Source: an uncultured Peptoniphilaceae bacterium (GTDB taxonomy: Bacteria; Bacillota; Clostridia; Tissierellales; Peptoniphilaceae). Taken from it: DNA of 47,315 nt. Shown here in pieces: positions 28,471 to 39,391 of this stretch (positions are counted from its first letter, which is position 1; the number at the start of each line of letters is the position of its first letter). Under the pieces are notes generated by a model. It was not told where the DNA came from. It saw only the letters and a program-made list of their open reading frames with translations, and did not search any database. Where the stretch lies: the NCBI GenBank assembly GCA_946403255.1, contig CAMIZH010000002.1, forward strand, positions 1-47,315. Reading direction: 5' to 3'. A program made the position numbers and the translations under genes.

Positions 28471-30127
28471 AATTTTTAAAAGACTTACTGTGATAGCTCT
28501 TTTAACTCTTGTATTAAGTACAATATCTTCTCTTATGATTTACTATGATTTTTATAAGACAGGGAGTGAAAAAGACCTTACAAATCTTGCTCAAGTTATA
28601 AAAATAAATTTAGATGATATTGAAGATGATATAAGTTACTTAGAAGAAATCAAAGATATTGATAAGCAAATTAGAATAAGTTATTTTAATAGTGATGGAA
28701 ATGTAATTTTTGATTCTAAAGAAAATATAAAAAATATGTCAAATCATTCAAATAGGCCAGAATTTAAAGAGGCAATAGAATATGGAATAGCAAGAGAAAA
28801 AAGATATTCAGATACTTTATCAAAGGAAACCTATAATATTGCCTTAAAGACTAAGGATGGTTTAGTTATAAGAATATCTAGAGAAAGTGATAATATATTA
28901 GGAGCATTTTTAAAAGTGCTTCCAATGGATATATTACTTTCAGTAATTATATTTATATTTGCAATATTATTATCAAAATATGCAACTAAAAAAATATTAG
29001 AACCCTTAAATGAAGAAAATTTAGATATTAATAATATTGATATCAATACTTTGCCAGAGTTATCACCATTTATAAGAGAGATAAAATATCAAAATGAAAC
29101 TATATATTCTCAGCTTATAGAAATGGAAAGAGATAGAGAAACTATTTCAGCAATTCTTGAAAATATGAGAGAGGGAATAGTTATACTAGATAGTTTTGAA
29201 AATATTTTAGTAGTAAATGAATCAACTTTTAGATTTTTAAATTGTAATAATAATATACTTGGTGAAAATTTCTTAAATTTAAGTAGAAATGAAAAGTTAA
29301 TAAATTCCATAAGAGATGCTTTTAATGGAAAAGAAACTGAAGGGATTTTAAATATCAATGAAAGAAGTTTAAAATATATTTTAAGTTCAATATATACAAG
29401 AGATGAATTAACAGGTGTTGTATTACTTTTAATTGATGAAACAGAAGATATGAAAACTTTAAAAATAAGAGAAGATTTTTCAGCAAATGTATCTCATGAA
29501 CTGAAAACTCCAGTAACTTCAATATATGGTTTTTCAGAATTATTAAATAATAATATGGTAGAAGATGAAAAAGATAAAAAAGAATTTATAAATCATATAT
29601 ATGAAGAGTCAAAAAGATTATTGTTTTTAATTGAAGATATAATAAAAATTTCTTCAATGGAAAAAGATGATGAAGTTTCTAAAGTTAAAGTTGATTTAGA
29701 AGAAATTGTAAATCAAGTTTTTAGTAGTTTAAAGATTTACGCAGATGATAAAAATATTAAGTTATCAAAAAAAGGTAGCGCAAAATTAAGTGCAAATTCA
29801 ACTATGATGTGGGAACTTATTTTAAATTTAGTTCAAAATGCTATTAAATATAATAATGTAAATGGATATGTAGAAGTTATACTTAAAGAAAATGATGAAT
29901 ATATAGAAATTATTGTAAAGGATAATGGTATAGGAATATCTGATGAAGATCAGTTAAGAATTTTTGAAAGATTTTATAGAGTTGATAAATCGCGTTCAAA
30001 AAAATCTGGAGGAACTGGTCTTGGATTAAGTATAGTAAAACATATAGTGCTTTTACATGAAGGTAAAATAGATATATTAAGTGAAGAAAATATAGGAACT
30101 AGTATTAAAATCCAGTTAAAAAAATAA
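28460..30127 (+). CDS. sensor histidine kinase (PhoR-like)
   Basis: FSANVSHELKTPVTSIYGFSELL H-box, LVQNAIKYNN N-box, GTGLGLSIVKHIVLLHEG; overlaps response regulator by 11 nt. Confidence 0.95.
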   Translation: MERKIFKRLTVIALLTLVLSTISSLMIYYDFYKTGSEKDLTNLAQVIKINLDDIEDDISYLEEIKDIDKQIRISYFNSDGNVIFDSKENIKNMSNHSNRPEFKEAIEYGIAREKRYSDTLSKETYNIALKTKDGLVIRISRESDNILGAFLKVLPMDILLSVIIFIFAILLSKYATKKILEPLNEENLDINNIDINTLPELSPFIREIKYQNETIYSQLIEMERDRETISAILENMREGIVILDSFENILVVNESTFRFLNCNNNILGENFLNLSRNEKLINSIRDAFNGKETEGILNINERSLKYILSSIYTRDELTGVVLLLIDETEDMKTLKIREDFSANVSHELKTPVTSIYGFSELLNNNMVEDEKDKKEFINHIYEESKRLLFLIEDIIKISSMEKDDEVSKVKVDLEEIVNQVFSSLKIYADDKNIKLSKKGSAKLSANSTMMWELILNLVQNAIKYNNVNGYVEVILKENDEYIEIIVKDNGIGISDEDQLRIFERFYRVDKSRSKKSGGTGLGLSIVKHIVLLHEGKIDILSEENIGTSIKIQLKK

Positions 30128-30149
30128 ACCAGCCTTGGCTGGTTTTTTT
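30127..30149 (+). terminator. intrinsic terminator of pst operon
   Basis: AACCAGC-CTTG-GCTGGTT followed by TTTTT. Confidence 0.85.
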
Positions 30150-31872
30150 AGTAGTTAAAATTATCTGAAATAGATTTAAAGAAAATCCCAACAATATGAT
30201 GAAATCTTTTAATATCTGTTATATAAGCAAAGTTTTGTCCAAATATTTTTTTCTCTGCATCAAGATCGCTTTCATCTCCCATAAATACACCTAAGACATT
30301 TATATTGTTTAGTCTTGAAACTAAGACCTGATTAAAAGAATCAAGAATTGCAGTATCTTCTGTGTAGTCCTGTGCATAAATATTTTTAGCACCAACAAGT
30401 CCAAGATTGATTTCGTCATTTGGTTTTCCATCTGACAACATAATCATAATTTTTCTCTCTTCATTATTATTTTTAATAAGATGGGACATTAGTTTTATAA
30501 TAAGTCCATCACGATTACTACCAGAGGCATTGTATTTAAAGATATCAAGATTTTTATTTTGACTATCATTATAAGATCTAAACTCACGAACTATCATAAA
30601 ATTATAAAAATTATTAAATCCTACAACGCGAGTTTTAATATTTAAATTTGTTAATGCTTCTGCAATTATAAATCCTTCAATTGCTACTTGTGATTGTCTA
30701 GTTTTTTGAGAGGCACTTTGATCTAGTATAATATCAACACTTATATTTCCCTGATGATCTTTAAAACTTTTTTTGAATATTTTATTATTAATTCCTTTTA
30801 CTGACTGCCAAACTTTTGAAGGAACTAAATCACCGCTATTGGAATATGTTTCGTATTCATCTGTATTTCTAAGAAGTGAATTTTTAATTATTTCTTCTAA
30901 GTTTTTAATAGCTCTTTTATAAAAAAGTTTATCTTCTTCATAGGCTAATAAATTTTCTTCATGAGAATTTTCAGCTTCGTTTTTATAATAAAGTGAATCT
31001 TTATGCGTATATTCTCCCTTTGTAAAATAAAGATGAATACCTTCATGAACTCCTGTGCAAATAGCATTTTCTAATTTTTGTATTTCATTTTCTTTTAAAG
31101 TTTCTTTTCCATAATGTTTTTGAACCTTGTCATATAAATCCTTTGAAGCTCCAGTGCTTGTTTTTGTTCTATCAGTTACAACTTTTAAATTATCATAATC
31201 GGTTAAGTTTGAAGTAAATTCAGCAGACTCAATTGTAAATTTTTCAAGGTTTGCAACTTCAATAGATTTTGAACTTTGATAGATTCGTTTTTCGCGAGGA
31301 ATATCATCATATTTTTTGGATTTTTTTATGATGGTTTTAATATTCTCATCATCTGCTAATGAAGAATAAATGTGAAAATATTTTTTATATAAATAGTTTA
31401 AAAATTCTATAAGTTGAGAAGTATCTAGACTATTAAAATTTAAAATTTCTTTTAGTAAATCATAAAGTGAGCCATTTATCTTAACTGGAATTTTATTTAT
31501 ATATTCATAGTAAGATTTTTCAAGCTCTTCTTGAATATCAATAGGTCTATGCAAAGTGTATTTATAGATTATATTTTTTTCATATTCTTTTTTATCATCA
31601 ATAATACCAGGACGATTTGTTAAAAGATTTTCTGAAATTGCATTTTCCATTGTTATTTCAGCAATAAACAAAAGGTCCTTAGAATTATTTTTTGAACGAG
31701 CAACTCTGTTTAAAAATTCAGATACAAGATTCATATTATAAATTTTATACATATATCCAAGAATAAGAGATTTATATTTTGAATTGAAATTTGATGAAAA
31801 GAAATTTAAATCAATATCAAAATCATAATATTCAGCAGATGTCCAAACTAAATTAGAAAGTCTATTTTCCAT
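30148..31872 (-). CDS. VWA (CobT/YehP-like) domain protein, partner of MoxR ATPase
   Basis: MIDAS-like DIILDQSASQKTRQSQ; IMIMLSDGKPND. Start at MENRL (31872) preferred; ORF track begins 31905. Confidence 0.85.
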   Translation of the reverse strand: MENRLSNLVWTSAEYYDFDIDLNFFSSNFNSKYKSLILGYMYKIYNMNLVSEFLNRVARSKNNSKDLLFIAEITMENAISENLLTNRPGIIDDKKEYEKNIIYKYTLHRPIDIQEELEKSYYEYINKIPVKINGSLYDLLKEILNFNSLDTSQLIEFLNYLYKKYFHIYSSLADDENIKTIIKKSKKYDDIPREKRIYQSSKSIEVANLEKFTIESAEFTSNLTDYDNLKVVTDRTKTSTGASKDLYDKVQKHYGKETLKENEIQKLENAICTGVHEGIHLYFTKGEYTHKDSLYYKNEAENSHEENLLAYEEDKLFYKRAIKNLEEIIKNSLLRNTDEYETYSNSGDLVPSKVWQSVKGINNKIFKKSFKDHQGNISVDIILDQSASQKTRQSQVAIEGFIIAEALTNLNIKTRVVGFNNFYNFMIVREFRSYNDSQNKNLDIFKYNASGSNRDGLIIKLMSHLIKNNNEERKIMIMLSDGKPNDEINLGLVGAKNIYAQDYTEDTAILDSFNQVLVSRLNNINVLGVFMGDESDLDAEKKIFGQNFAYITDIKRFHHIVGIFFKSISDNFNY

Positions 31873-32782
31873 TGAAAAGATCCTTAGATTGTATTGTTGA
31901 TTCAAAAAGAGTATCTAAAGTATCTATTACAAGTTCACTTTCAAAGTTATCAAAGGTTTTATCGCTAAGTCCCATTTGTATAGATTGTTTTATAGTAAGA
32001 CCTTTTTCCATAAGAGCAATAGAACTTAAAAGACCTCTTAAATCAATTGATTTTGAAGAAATTTCTGAATTTAGTGACTTATTTTGTAAATCAATAAAGA
32101 ATTTTGAAAATCTATTTGTATATTCATCTTTAAGATTTGTTTTTTCTCTTAATAATTCAACGAGATTTTCTTCTGAAATAGTTGGCATATCAATAACTAA
32201 AAATCTTGATACAAGTGCTTCATTTAAATCTTTTGTTCCAACATATCCATAGTTCATTGTTGCAATAAATCTTGTTGCTTTGTGAAGGGGAAGCATATCG
32301 TAACCAGGAACATCAATTATTTTTCTATAATCAAGTGCAGAATGGACTACAGATAGTGCTTCGTTTTTTGCCATATTTATTTCATCAAATATAGCAAAGC
32401 CACCTTTTTCAGCGGCTTCATAAACAGGTCCTTTTTTAAGAACCACTTCATTGTTTTTAAATGTGTCAGAGCCAATTAAAGAAGCAGCGTCTGTGTTTAT
32501 ATTTAAAGATACTGTCCAAAGTGGTCTATGAAAAAGATAGGCCAAGTTTTCAGAAAGTACATTTTTTCCAGTTGCTTTTGGTCCAGTTAGTAGAATATGA
32601 TTTCCAGTTAAGATTCCAGCAATTGCTTTTTCCCATACATCTACTCCGTAATATTTAAATTTTGGTACAGGGACTCTTTTTTCTAGTGATGAGTCCAATT
32701 TATAAAATTTTAAAAATTCTTCTACTTCAATAAGTAGAGAATCTTTAACTCCTTGTTTTTTTAGAAATTCCATTAGTTCCAT
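31862..32782 (-). CDS. MoxR-like AAA ATPase (AAA_5), Walker A GPKATGKN
   Basis: HILLTGPKATGKNVLSENLA, GGFAIFDEINMAKNEALSVVHSALDYR, ATRFIATMNYGYVGTKDLNEALVSRF. AGGAGG precedes ATG 32782. Confidence 0.9.
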   Translation of the reverse strand: MELMEFLKKQGVKDSLLIEVEEFLKFYKLDSSLEKRVPVPKFKYYGVDVWEKAIAGILTGNHILLTGPKATGKNVLSENLAYLFHRPLWTVSLNINTDAASLIGSDTFKNNEVVLKKGPVYEAAEKGGFAIFDEINMAKNEALSVVHSALDYRKIIDVPGYDMLPLHKATRFIATMNYGYVGTKDLNEALVSRFLVIDMPTISEENLVELLREKTNLKDEYTNRFSKFFIDLQNKSLNSEISSKSIDLRGLLSSIALMEKGLTIKQSIQMGLSDKTFDNFESELVIDTLDTLFESTIQSKDLFNGK

Positions 32783-32837
32783 AAAAACCTCCATTGCTTT
32801 ATTTTACTCTAAGCCTATATATTTTCAATAGAAAAAA

Positions 32838-32863
32838 AGAAAAACAGCATAAGCTATTTTTCT
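32838..32863 (-). terminator. intrinsic terminator (minus strand)
   Basis: AGAAAAACAGC-ATAA-GCTATTTTTCT; T run on minus strand. Confidence 0.65.
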
Positions 32864-34169
32864 ATTCATTAATCCAGTTTGAAATGTCTTCAGTTACTTC
32901 TGAACTGACATATGATTTTTTATCATAAACACTCATATCATATTTATTATTATCTGATGGTGTAAATATATGAGAAAGTCCTTCGTATAATTTAAATCTT
33001 ACATTATCTTTACCTGATAATAGTTCAATATATTCATAATAATTTCGTTGTGGCAAACTTTGAAAGTCATTTTCACCATGAATTATAAATAGGTTTCCAT
33101 TAAAAGATAAGATGTCTTTTTTTAAGTCCAATTGATTTAAGCTATTCCAATAGGAAGGTTTAAGACCAAAGGGTTCTTCTTTAGATTCTAAATTTATATT
33201 TTTAGCTTTTAAAACTTCAGAAGAAGCATTTTCAAGTTGAATTTTTTTATCTTCTTCAGAAAGGCCATTACTTTGATTTACAAGTGTTTCGTTTTGATCA
33301 AATATAAGATCAGATAAATGTCTTAAACTTCCTGACATAAGAACAATTCCTTTAATATTTTTATCCTTAGCCATAGAAGGAGCAAGACTTGCGCCAGTAT
33401 CATGAGCTATAATATAAATATTTTCTTTATCTATGTTTGGAAGATTTTCTACAAAGTTATATGCAGTATTAAAATCATTTAAATATTCATCTTCAATTGT
33501 ATTTCTAGAATTTCCATGTAAAATACTTTTATCATATCTAAGTGTTGCAATTCCATTTGTAGCAAGTGTAAGTGCGATATTTTTAAATGGTTGATTTCCA
33601 GATAGTCCAATAGTTTCATCCATATCATAAGGACCAAGACCAGTAATCATAATTGCAATTTTAGGATTTTCAACATTTTTAGGAATAGTAAGTGCCCCTG
33701 GGATGATTAAATTATCACTATGAAGCTCCACAGGTTCAACTGTATATGATTTACTATTTCTTTTTTTTATAGGTCCTGGAAATAAAGAAAGATTTGTAAG
33801 TTTCCCATTTATATCATAGGAATATATTTCAGAACTTTTTCTTTTTTCATTATCAATTTGTAGTAGTACACTTTGCTCTGTAACTTGAGTTTTTTCTATA
33901 TTTTTCATAGGTCCAGTAATTCTATTTATATGCTCAATAGATTGATATAAATTATTTTTATCTATTGTTTTTTGAGCTTCTTCATTGAAGTTGCTAAAGA
34001 AATTATTTTTTTTATAGCTACCATCAGTTAAAGTATGTGAATAACTTTCGCTAAGTTCTATTAAATTAATATTATTTTGAAAATTATTTTTATCTTTTTG
34101 TTTCATAACACAAGAGGTAAGTGTTAATGACATTCCAAGAAGAAGTATTAAATTTCTTTTTTTTATCAT
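32862..34169 (-). CDS. alpha/beta hydrolase lipoprotein
   Basis: Lipobox LTLTSC; IAIMITGLGPYDMDETIGLSGNQPFKNIALTLATNGIATLRYDKSILHGNSR, IYIIAHDTGASLAP, FIIHGENDFQSLPQRNYYEYIELL...GLSHIFTP. Confidence 0.85.
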   Translation of the reverse strand: MIKKRNLILLLGMSLTLTSCVMKQKDKNNFQNNINLIELSESYSHTLTDGSYKKNNFFSNFNEEAQKTIDKNNLYQSIEHINRITGPMKNIEKTQVTEQSVLLQIDNEKRKSSEIYSYDINGKLTNLSLFPGPIKKRNSKSYTVEPVELHSDNLIIPGALTIPKNVENPKIAIMITGLGPYDMDETIGLSGNQPFKNIALTLATNGIATLRYDKSILHGNSRNTIEDEYLNDFNTAYNFVENLPNIDKENIYIIAHDTGASLAPSMAKDKNIKGIVLMSGSLRHLSDLIFDQNETLVNQSNGLSEEDKKIQLENASSEVLKAKNINLESKEEPFGLKPSYWNSLNQLDLKKDILSFNGNLFIIHGENDFQSLPQRNYYEYIELLSGKDNVRFKLYEGLSHIFTPSDNNKYDMSVYDKKSYVSSEVTEDISNWINE

Positions 34170-34228
34170 CTATTTCAACCGCCTTATTTGTTTAAATAAA
34201 TTATATTACATAGAGAAATTTTTGCAAT

Positions 34229-34257
34229 AAAAAAGGAACCATAAATGGCTCCTTTTA
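34229..34257 (-). terminator. intrinsic terminator (minus strand)
   Basis: AAAAGGAACCA-TAAA-TGGCTCCTTTT. Confidence 0.75.
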
Positions 34258-34262
34258 TTAGA

Positions 34263-36665
34263 TTAACGATAGTCTTCATTTTTTTTGCTTGAAGATTTAT
34301 TTTTTGAATCATTGTCTTTTTTCTTATCGCTATCTTTGTCTTTATCTTTATCATCAGAACTTTCTGTTTTCTTAGGTTGTGGTTTAGGTCTATACTTATA
34401 CATTTTATCTGTAAAGTGTGGAGTTGTACCATCAACAATAAGTTCAGAACGACCAGTTCCTTTAATATATTGTTTAGAAATTCCATCAGGCATTTCAAAT
34501 GCTTTGTCTTCAAGATCTTCGTGAATTGGTTTCATAATTTCTCTCCAAAGACTTGCAGCTGTTGATGATGAAAAAGGAAGTGGTTTATGGTCATCTCTTC
34601 CAAGGAATACACTACCTACATAATAAGGAGTATATCCAACAAACCAAGCTTCTTTTTTATTATTTGTTGTACCAGTTTTACCAGCAATATGCATTCTTCC
34701 AAAGTTAGCATTTCTACCAGTTGATTTGGAAACAACTTCTTCTAAAATATTTGTTAAAAGATATGCATTTTGTTCTGACATAGCTTTTTTACCTTCTTGT
34801 TTGTTTTCATAAATTACTTCTCCAGATGATGTAGTAATTTTTTGAACAAAAGTAGGTTTCATAAATGTTCCTTCATTTGCAAGTGGAGTATAAGCTCCAG
34901 CCATTTCAAGTGGTGAGATACCCTTTGTCATACCACCAAGAGAAAGAGCAGAGAAGTTTGCATCATTTCTAGTTGGGTTATCTTTTGGCCAAACTAAAGT
35001 TGATACTCCAATGTTTTCTAAATTTTTCATTATTTGTTCAGTTGCTTTTTTCTCATCAATAGCTTGAGAATAGGCTGGACCTGTGTTTGATTTATTAGTT
35101 CTATCTGAACCAACATCTCTAGCAACTAAATAGGCACCAACATTTGAAGAACGAACAAGTAAGTTTCTTATAGTAGTCCAACCTTGATAAGATCCAACAT
35201 TTTTAGGTTTATATGGAAGTTTAGTTCCATTTAATGGTGAATCTAAATAAACATCCGCTGCAGTTGCGCCGTCTTCAAAGGCAGTCATAAATACAGAGAT
35301 AGGTTTTATACTAGAACCAGGTTGACGAGGTGTAGTTGCTCTATTTAAATTAGAAGAACCAACAATTCCACGACCACCAATTAATGCTTTAACTTCACCA
35401 GTGTGAGGATCCATAATAACAGCGGCAACTTGTGGCTGTGGATTTCCTTTTTCATCTGTAAAGTTTCCAGGATAGTTAGCTGGGTTTGAAACAACAGCTT
35501 CAACTTTCTTTTGCATTTCAAGATTCATTGAAGATTCAATTATAAATCCACCGGTGTAAAGTTTATTAGTTGCATCTTCTTGTGAATATCCTAAAGTTTT
35601 TAATATAGAAATAGTTTCTTTTTTTACTTCATCAACATAGAAAGAAGAAATTCCTTTTTCTTTTCTTTGTCCAAGATTAATTTTTATTGCTGTGTTCATT
35701 GCTTCATTATATTCTTCTTCAGTTATATATTTTTGTTTAAGCATTAAACCTAGTATTAATTCTTGTCTTTGCTTAGAAACTGGATTGAAAACTGCTTTAA
35801 TTGGAACTATTGAATTATTTTCAATTTGTTTTAGTTCAAAATCATCAATAATACCAAGTTCTAATAATTTTTTTGATATTTGAAGAGTTTCTTCTGAATT
35901 TGTTTCGTTTTCTCCAACAGGTCTTAAAACAATTTGGATGTCTTCTAAATTATCACCAGGAGATATATTTTCTCTATTATAAGGAGAATATTTTTCTGGT
36001 CTATTAGTAATTCCTGCAACAAGTGCAGATTCAGCAAGATTTAATTCAGTAACATCTTTATTAAAAAATGTTTTTGCTGCGGCTTGAACACCAACTGTAC
36101 CCTTAGAAAATCCAGCAGAGTTTAAATAAGCTTCTAAGATTTGATCTTTACTAAGTACAGATTCAAGTTCAAAAGCATAATAAACATCAGTTAGTTTTCT
36201 ATCAAGACTTTTTGCTTGATTAGTGTAAAGGTTTTTTGCAAGCTGCATAGTTATTGTAGAGGCACCTTGTTGCATAGATCTTGTTTTTAAGTCGTGGGCA
36301 AGAGCGCCAACAACTCTTTTAAAGTCAACTGCATTGTGTTCATAAAATCTTTCATCTTCAACTGAAATAACGGCTCTTTGTAAATCTTTAGGTATTTTAT
36401 CAAGAGTTACATATTCAGAAAATTCATTTAATACAAGAGTTTGTACTAAATTATTTTGATCGTCATAAACTTTTGACGTTTCATTTATTTGGTTTCGATA
36501 ATTTTCAGGTTCTATAGGTGGAGCTTGTTTTAACACAGATAAAACATAGGCTCCAAGGAAAGTTCCAAGAGTTATAATTACAATCAATAAAAGAATTAAA
36601 AGTATTTTTATAATACTTGAAAATCGAAGCATTCCCTGAGTTTTTCGCTTCCTATTTTTCTTCAT
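34263..36665 (-). CDS. class A penicillin-binding protein (PBP1A-like), K/D/S-rich C-terminal tail
   Basis: RAVISVEDERFYEHNAVDFKRVVGALAHDLKTRSMQQGASTITMQLAKNLY; TPRQPGSSIKPISVF; AGKTGTTNNKKEAWFVGYTP. Confidence 0.96.
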   Translation of the reverse strand: MKKNRKRKTQGMLRFSSIIKILLILLLIVIITLGTFLGAYVLSVLKQAPPIEPENYRNQINETSKVYDDQNNLVQTLVLNEFSEYVTLDKIPKDLQRAVISVEDERFYEHNAVDFKRVVGALAHDLKTRSMQQGASTITMQLAKNLYTNQAKSLDRKLTDVYYAFELESVLSKDQILEAYLNSAGFSKGTVGVQAAAKTFFNKDVTELNLAESALVAGITNRPEKYSPYNRENISPGDNLEDIQIVLRPVGENETNSEETLQISKKLLELGIIDDFELKQIENNSIVPIKAVFNPVSKQRQELILGLMLKQKYITEEEYNEAMNTAIKINLGQRKEKGISSFYVDEVKKETISILKTLGYSQEDATNKLYTGGFIIESSMNLEMQKKVEAVVSNPANYPGNFTDEKGNPQPQVAAVIMDPHTGEVKALIGGRGIVGSSNLNRATTPRQPGSSIKPISVFMTAFEDGATAADVYLDSPLNGTKLPYKPKNVGSYQGWTTIRNLLVRSSNVGAYLVARDVGSDRTNKSNTGPAYSQAIDEKKATEQIMKNLENIGVSTLVWPKDNPTRNDANFSALSLGGMTKGISPLEMAGAYTPLANEGTFMKPTFVQKITTSSGEVIYENKQEGKKAMSEQNAYLLTNILEEVVSKSTGRNANFGRMHIAGKTGTTNNKKEAWFVGYTPYYVGSVFLGRDDHKPLPFSSSTAASLWREIMKPIHEDLEDKAFEMPDGISKQYIKGTGRSELIVDGTTPHFTDKMYKYRPKPQPKKTESSDDKDKDKDSDKKKDNDSKNKSSSKKNEDYR

Positions 36666-36813
36666 AGTAGCATTAACCTCCTTAATCTTCTTTATTATAA
36701 CAGATTTTGAAAAAAAATAGCATTAATTATGGCTTGTAATACAACTTTAATACAAAATATACTTTTGATTAAATTTTGTAATATTTGTATAATACTTATT
36801 AAGAGGTGAGCTT

Positions 36814-37470
36814 ATGTTAAAGGAGCTTAAACTATTTAAAGGACTTAGTGAAAGTGAAATAGAAGATTTTTTAAATGAAAATAATGCCATTGTAAAATAT
36901 TATAATGAAAATGAATATATTTTTCAGCAAGGAGATATTCCAGAATATTTATATATTTTATTAAATGGGGTAATAAATGTAGAGAGAATGGAGATAAGTG
37001 GAAAAAGAATAATTGCAAATCAATTTCGAGAAGATAATACTGTTTTTGGGGAAGTATATCTTTATGTTGAAAAAAGAGAATATGATTATTCTGCTCTTGC
37101 GGTGAAAGATAGTAAAGTTTTAAAAATAAAAAAAGAGGCTCTAGAATTTAATAAGGGTGATAAGTATAGTAGAACTATTACAAATAATATGCTTTCAATA
37201 CTTTCAAATAAAGCTTTTTATTTAAATCAAAAACTTTTAATTTATAGTAGTTTTTCACTTAGACAAAAATTATCAAAGTTCTTTTTATTAATTTCAGAAA
37301 ATAAAAATTCAATAGAATTAAAATTAAATAGAGAAGAACTTGCAGATTTTTTAGGAGTAGCAAGACCATCAGTTTCAAGAGAGCTTATGAATATGCAAGA
37401 TGATGGAATTATAAAAATAGAAAAAAACAAAGTAACTTTAAATAAAGAAAAGTTAGAAGAATTTTTATAA
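36814..37470 (+). CDS. Crp/Fnr family transcriptional regulator (HcpR-like by context)
   Basis: cNMP-like N-terminal domain; HTH LNREELADFLGVARPSVSRELMNMQDDGII; directly upstream of hcp. Confidence 0.9.
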   Translation: MLKELKLFKGLSESEIEDFLNENNAIVKYYNENEYIFQQGDIPEYLYILLNGVINVERMEISGKRIIANQFREDNTVFGEVYLYVEKREYDYSALAVKDSKVLKIKKEALEFNKGDKYSRTITNNMLSILSNKAFYLNQKLLIYSSFSLRQKLSKFFLLISENKNSIELKLNREELADFLGVARPSVSRELMNMQDDGIIKIEKNKVTLNKEKLEEFL

Positions 37471-37471
37471 T

Positions 37472-37513
37472 GTAACACAGGTTACGAATTAAATTAAAAG
37501 GGTATAGTATAAT
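37472..37513 (+). promoter_or_regulatory. CRP/FNR-type operator GTAAC-N4-GTTAC and -10 box for hcp
   Basis: Inverted repeat GTAACACAGGTTAC 37472-37485; TATAAT 37508-37513. Confidence 0.7.
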
Positions 37514-37558
37514 ATCTTTAAGTTAATAAATGAGAAAAATATTGGGAGGTTTATTTAG

Positions 37559-39391
37559 ATGGATAATAAAATGTTTTGCTATCAATGTCAAGAAACAAAA
37601 GATAACACAGGTTGTACAGTAGCGGGAGTTTGTGGTAAGACTGCAAAAACTGCAAATTTACAAGATATGTTAGTTTATCAAACAAAAGGTCTTTGTGATA
37701 TAACGGACTCTTTAAGAGTAGAAGAAAAAAAAGTTGAAAGAAATATAAATCAACTTATAATGCATAACTTTTTTACAACAATAACAAATGCAAACTTTGA
37801 TGATGAAGTTATTTTAAATAGAATTATAGAAGTTATAAAAATTAAAAAAACTTTATTAGAAAATTTAGATAATAAAGAAAAATTAAGTGAAGCAGCACTT
37901 TATAATGAACTTGATGCTGAAAAACTTATAGAAAAATCAAATAGTGTTGGAGTATTAAATTCAGAAGATGAAGATGTAAGAAGTTTAAGAGAACTTATAA
38001 CTTATGGAATAAAAGGTATGGCGGCATATTTAACTCATGCAAATATGCTTGGATATGATGATGAAGAAATAAGTGAGTTTTTACAATTTGCTCTTGCAAA
38101 AACATTAGATGACCAATTAAAAATAGACGAGCTTTTTGCTATTACAATGAAAACTGGTGAGTTTGGATTAAAGGCAATGCAACTTTTAGATTATGCAAAT
38201 ACAAAAACTTTTGGAGATCCAGAAATTTCAAATGTAAGTATTGGTGTAAGAAAAAATCCAGCAATTTTAATTTCAGGTCATGATTTAAGTGATATGAAAC
38301 AACTTTTAGAACAAACTAAAGGAACAGGAGTAGATGTTTATACTCACTCTGAGATGCTTGCAGCAAATTACTATCCTGAGTTTAAAAAATATGAAAACTT
38401 AGCAGGAAATTATGGAAATGCTTGGTGGAAACAAAAAGAAGAATTTGAATCATTTAATGGACCGATTCTTATGACTACAAATTGTATAGTTCCTCCAAAG
38501 GATTCTTATAAAGATAGAATGTTTACAACTGGAGATGCAGCTTATCCTGGATGTAAACATATAGAAGGAGCTATTGGAGATAAAAAAGATTTTTCAGAAA
38601 TTATAGAACTGGCAAAAAAATGTGCATCACCAGAAGAAATTGAAACTGGAGAAATAATTGGTGGTTTTGCTCATAGTCAAGTGCTTTCTCTTGCAGATGA
38701 AATAATTGCAGGAATTCAATCTGGAGATATTAAAAAATTCGTAGTAATGGCTGGTTGTGACGGAAGAAGCAAATCAAGAAATTATTATACTGAATTTGCT
38801 AAAAATCTTCCAAAGGACAATATTATATTAACTGCTGGTTGTGCAAAATATAGATATAATAAATTAAATTTAGGAGATATAAATGGAATTCCTAGAGTTT
38901 TAGATGCTGGTCAATGTAATGATTCATACTCATTAGTTTTAATAGCAATGAAACTTGCTGAAGTATTAGGACTTGATGATGTAAATGATTTACCAATTAT
39001 TTATAACATTGCTTGGTATGAACAAAAAGCAGTAATAGTTCTTTTAGCTTTACTAGCACTTGGGATTAAAAATATTCATATAGGACCAACACTTCCTGCA
39101 TTTTTATCAGAAAATGTTGCGAATATATTAATTGAAAACTTTAAACTTTCAGGAATATCTACTGTTGAAGAAGATATTGAAAACTTAATCCTAAAAGAAA
39201 AAAATGACCTTATGGATATGCCAATGGGTGAGCTTGTATTAAAACACCCACAACTTGTTGAAGTTCTAACAAGTCTTGGAATGCACTGTATAGGTTGTCC
39301 ATCTTCACATATGGAAACATTAGAAGAAGCAGCAATGGTTCATGGTCTAGATTTAAATGAAGTAGAAAAATTATTAAGGGAAAAACTATGA
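37559..39391 (+). CDS. hcp: hydroxylamine reductase (hybrid cluster protein) with C-terminal DUF1858 domain
   Basis: [73 protein letters not shown]-term [45 protein letters not shown]. Confidence 0.95.
   Translation: MDNKMFCYQCQETKDNTGCTVAGVCGKTAKTANLQDMLVYQTKGLCDITDSLRVEEKKVERNINQLIMHNFFTTITNANFDDEVILNRIIEVIKIKKTLLENLDNKEKLSEAALYNELDAEKLIEKSNSVGVLNSEDEDVRSLRELITYGIKGMAAYLTHANMLGYDDEEISEFLQFALAKTLDDQLKIDELFAITMKTGEFGLKAMQLLDYANTKTFGDPEISNVSIGVRKNPAILISGHDLSDMKQLLEQTKGTGVDVYTHSEMLAANYYPEFKKYENLAGNYGNAWWKQKEEFESFNGPILMTTNCIVPPKDSYKDRMFTTGDAAYPGCKHIEGAIGDKKDFSEIIELAKKCASPEEIETGEIIGGFAHSQVLSLADEIIAGIQSGDIKKFVVMAGCDGRSKSRNYYTEFAKNLPKDNIILTAGCAKYRYNKLNLGDINGIPRVLDAGQCNDSYSLVLIAMKLAEVLGLDDVNDLPIIYNIAWYEQKAVIVLLALLALGIKNIHIGPTLPAFLSENVANILIENFKLSGISTVEEDIENLILKEKNDLMDMPMGELVLKHPQLVEVLTSLGMHCIGCPSSHMETLEEAAMVHGLDLNEVEKLLREKL

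Noticed and set aside
30148-32782. MoxR/VWA pair considered as a novel defence system
   Set aside because: Such pairs are common in core genomes with chaperone-like roles. No nuclease, effector or defence-island context is present, so only the Walker A variation is reported.
34184-34524. Overlapping ORFs on both strands at the 3' end of the PBP gene
   Set aside because: They arise from the low-complexity KDKDKDSDKKKD tail of the PBP (SLSLSLSL on the other strand) and the downstream terminator, so I read them as frame shadows.
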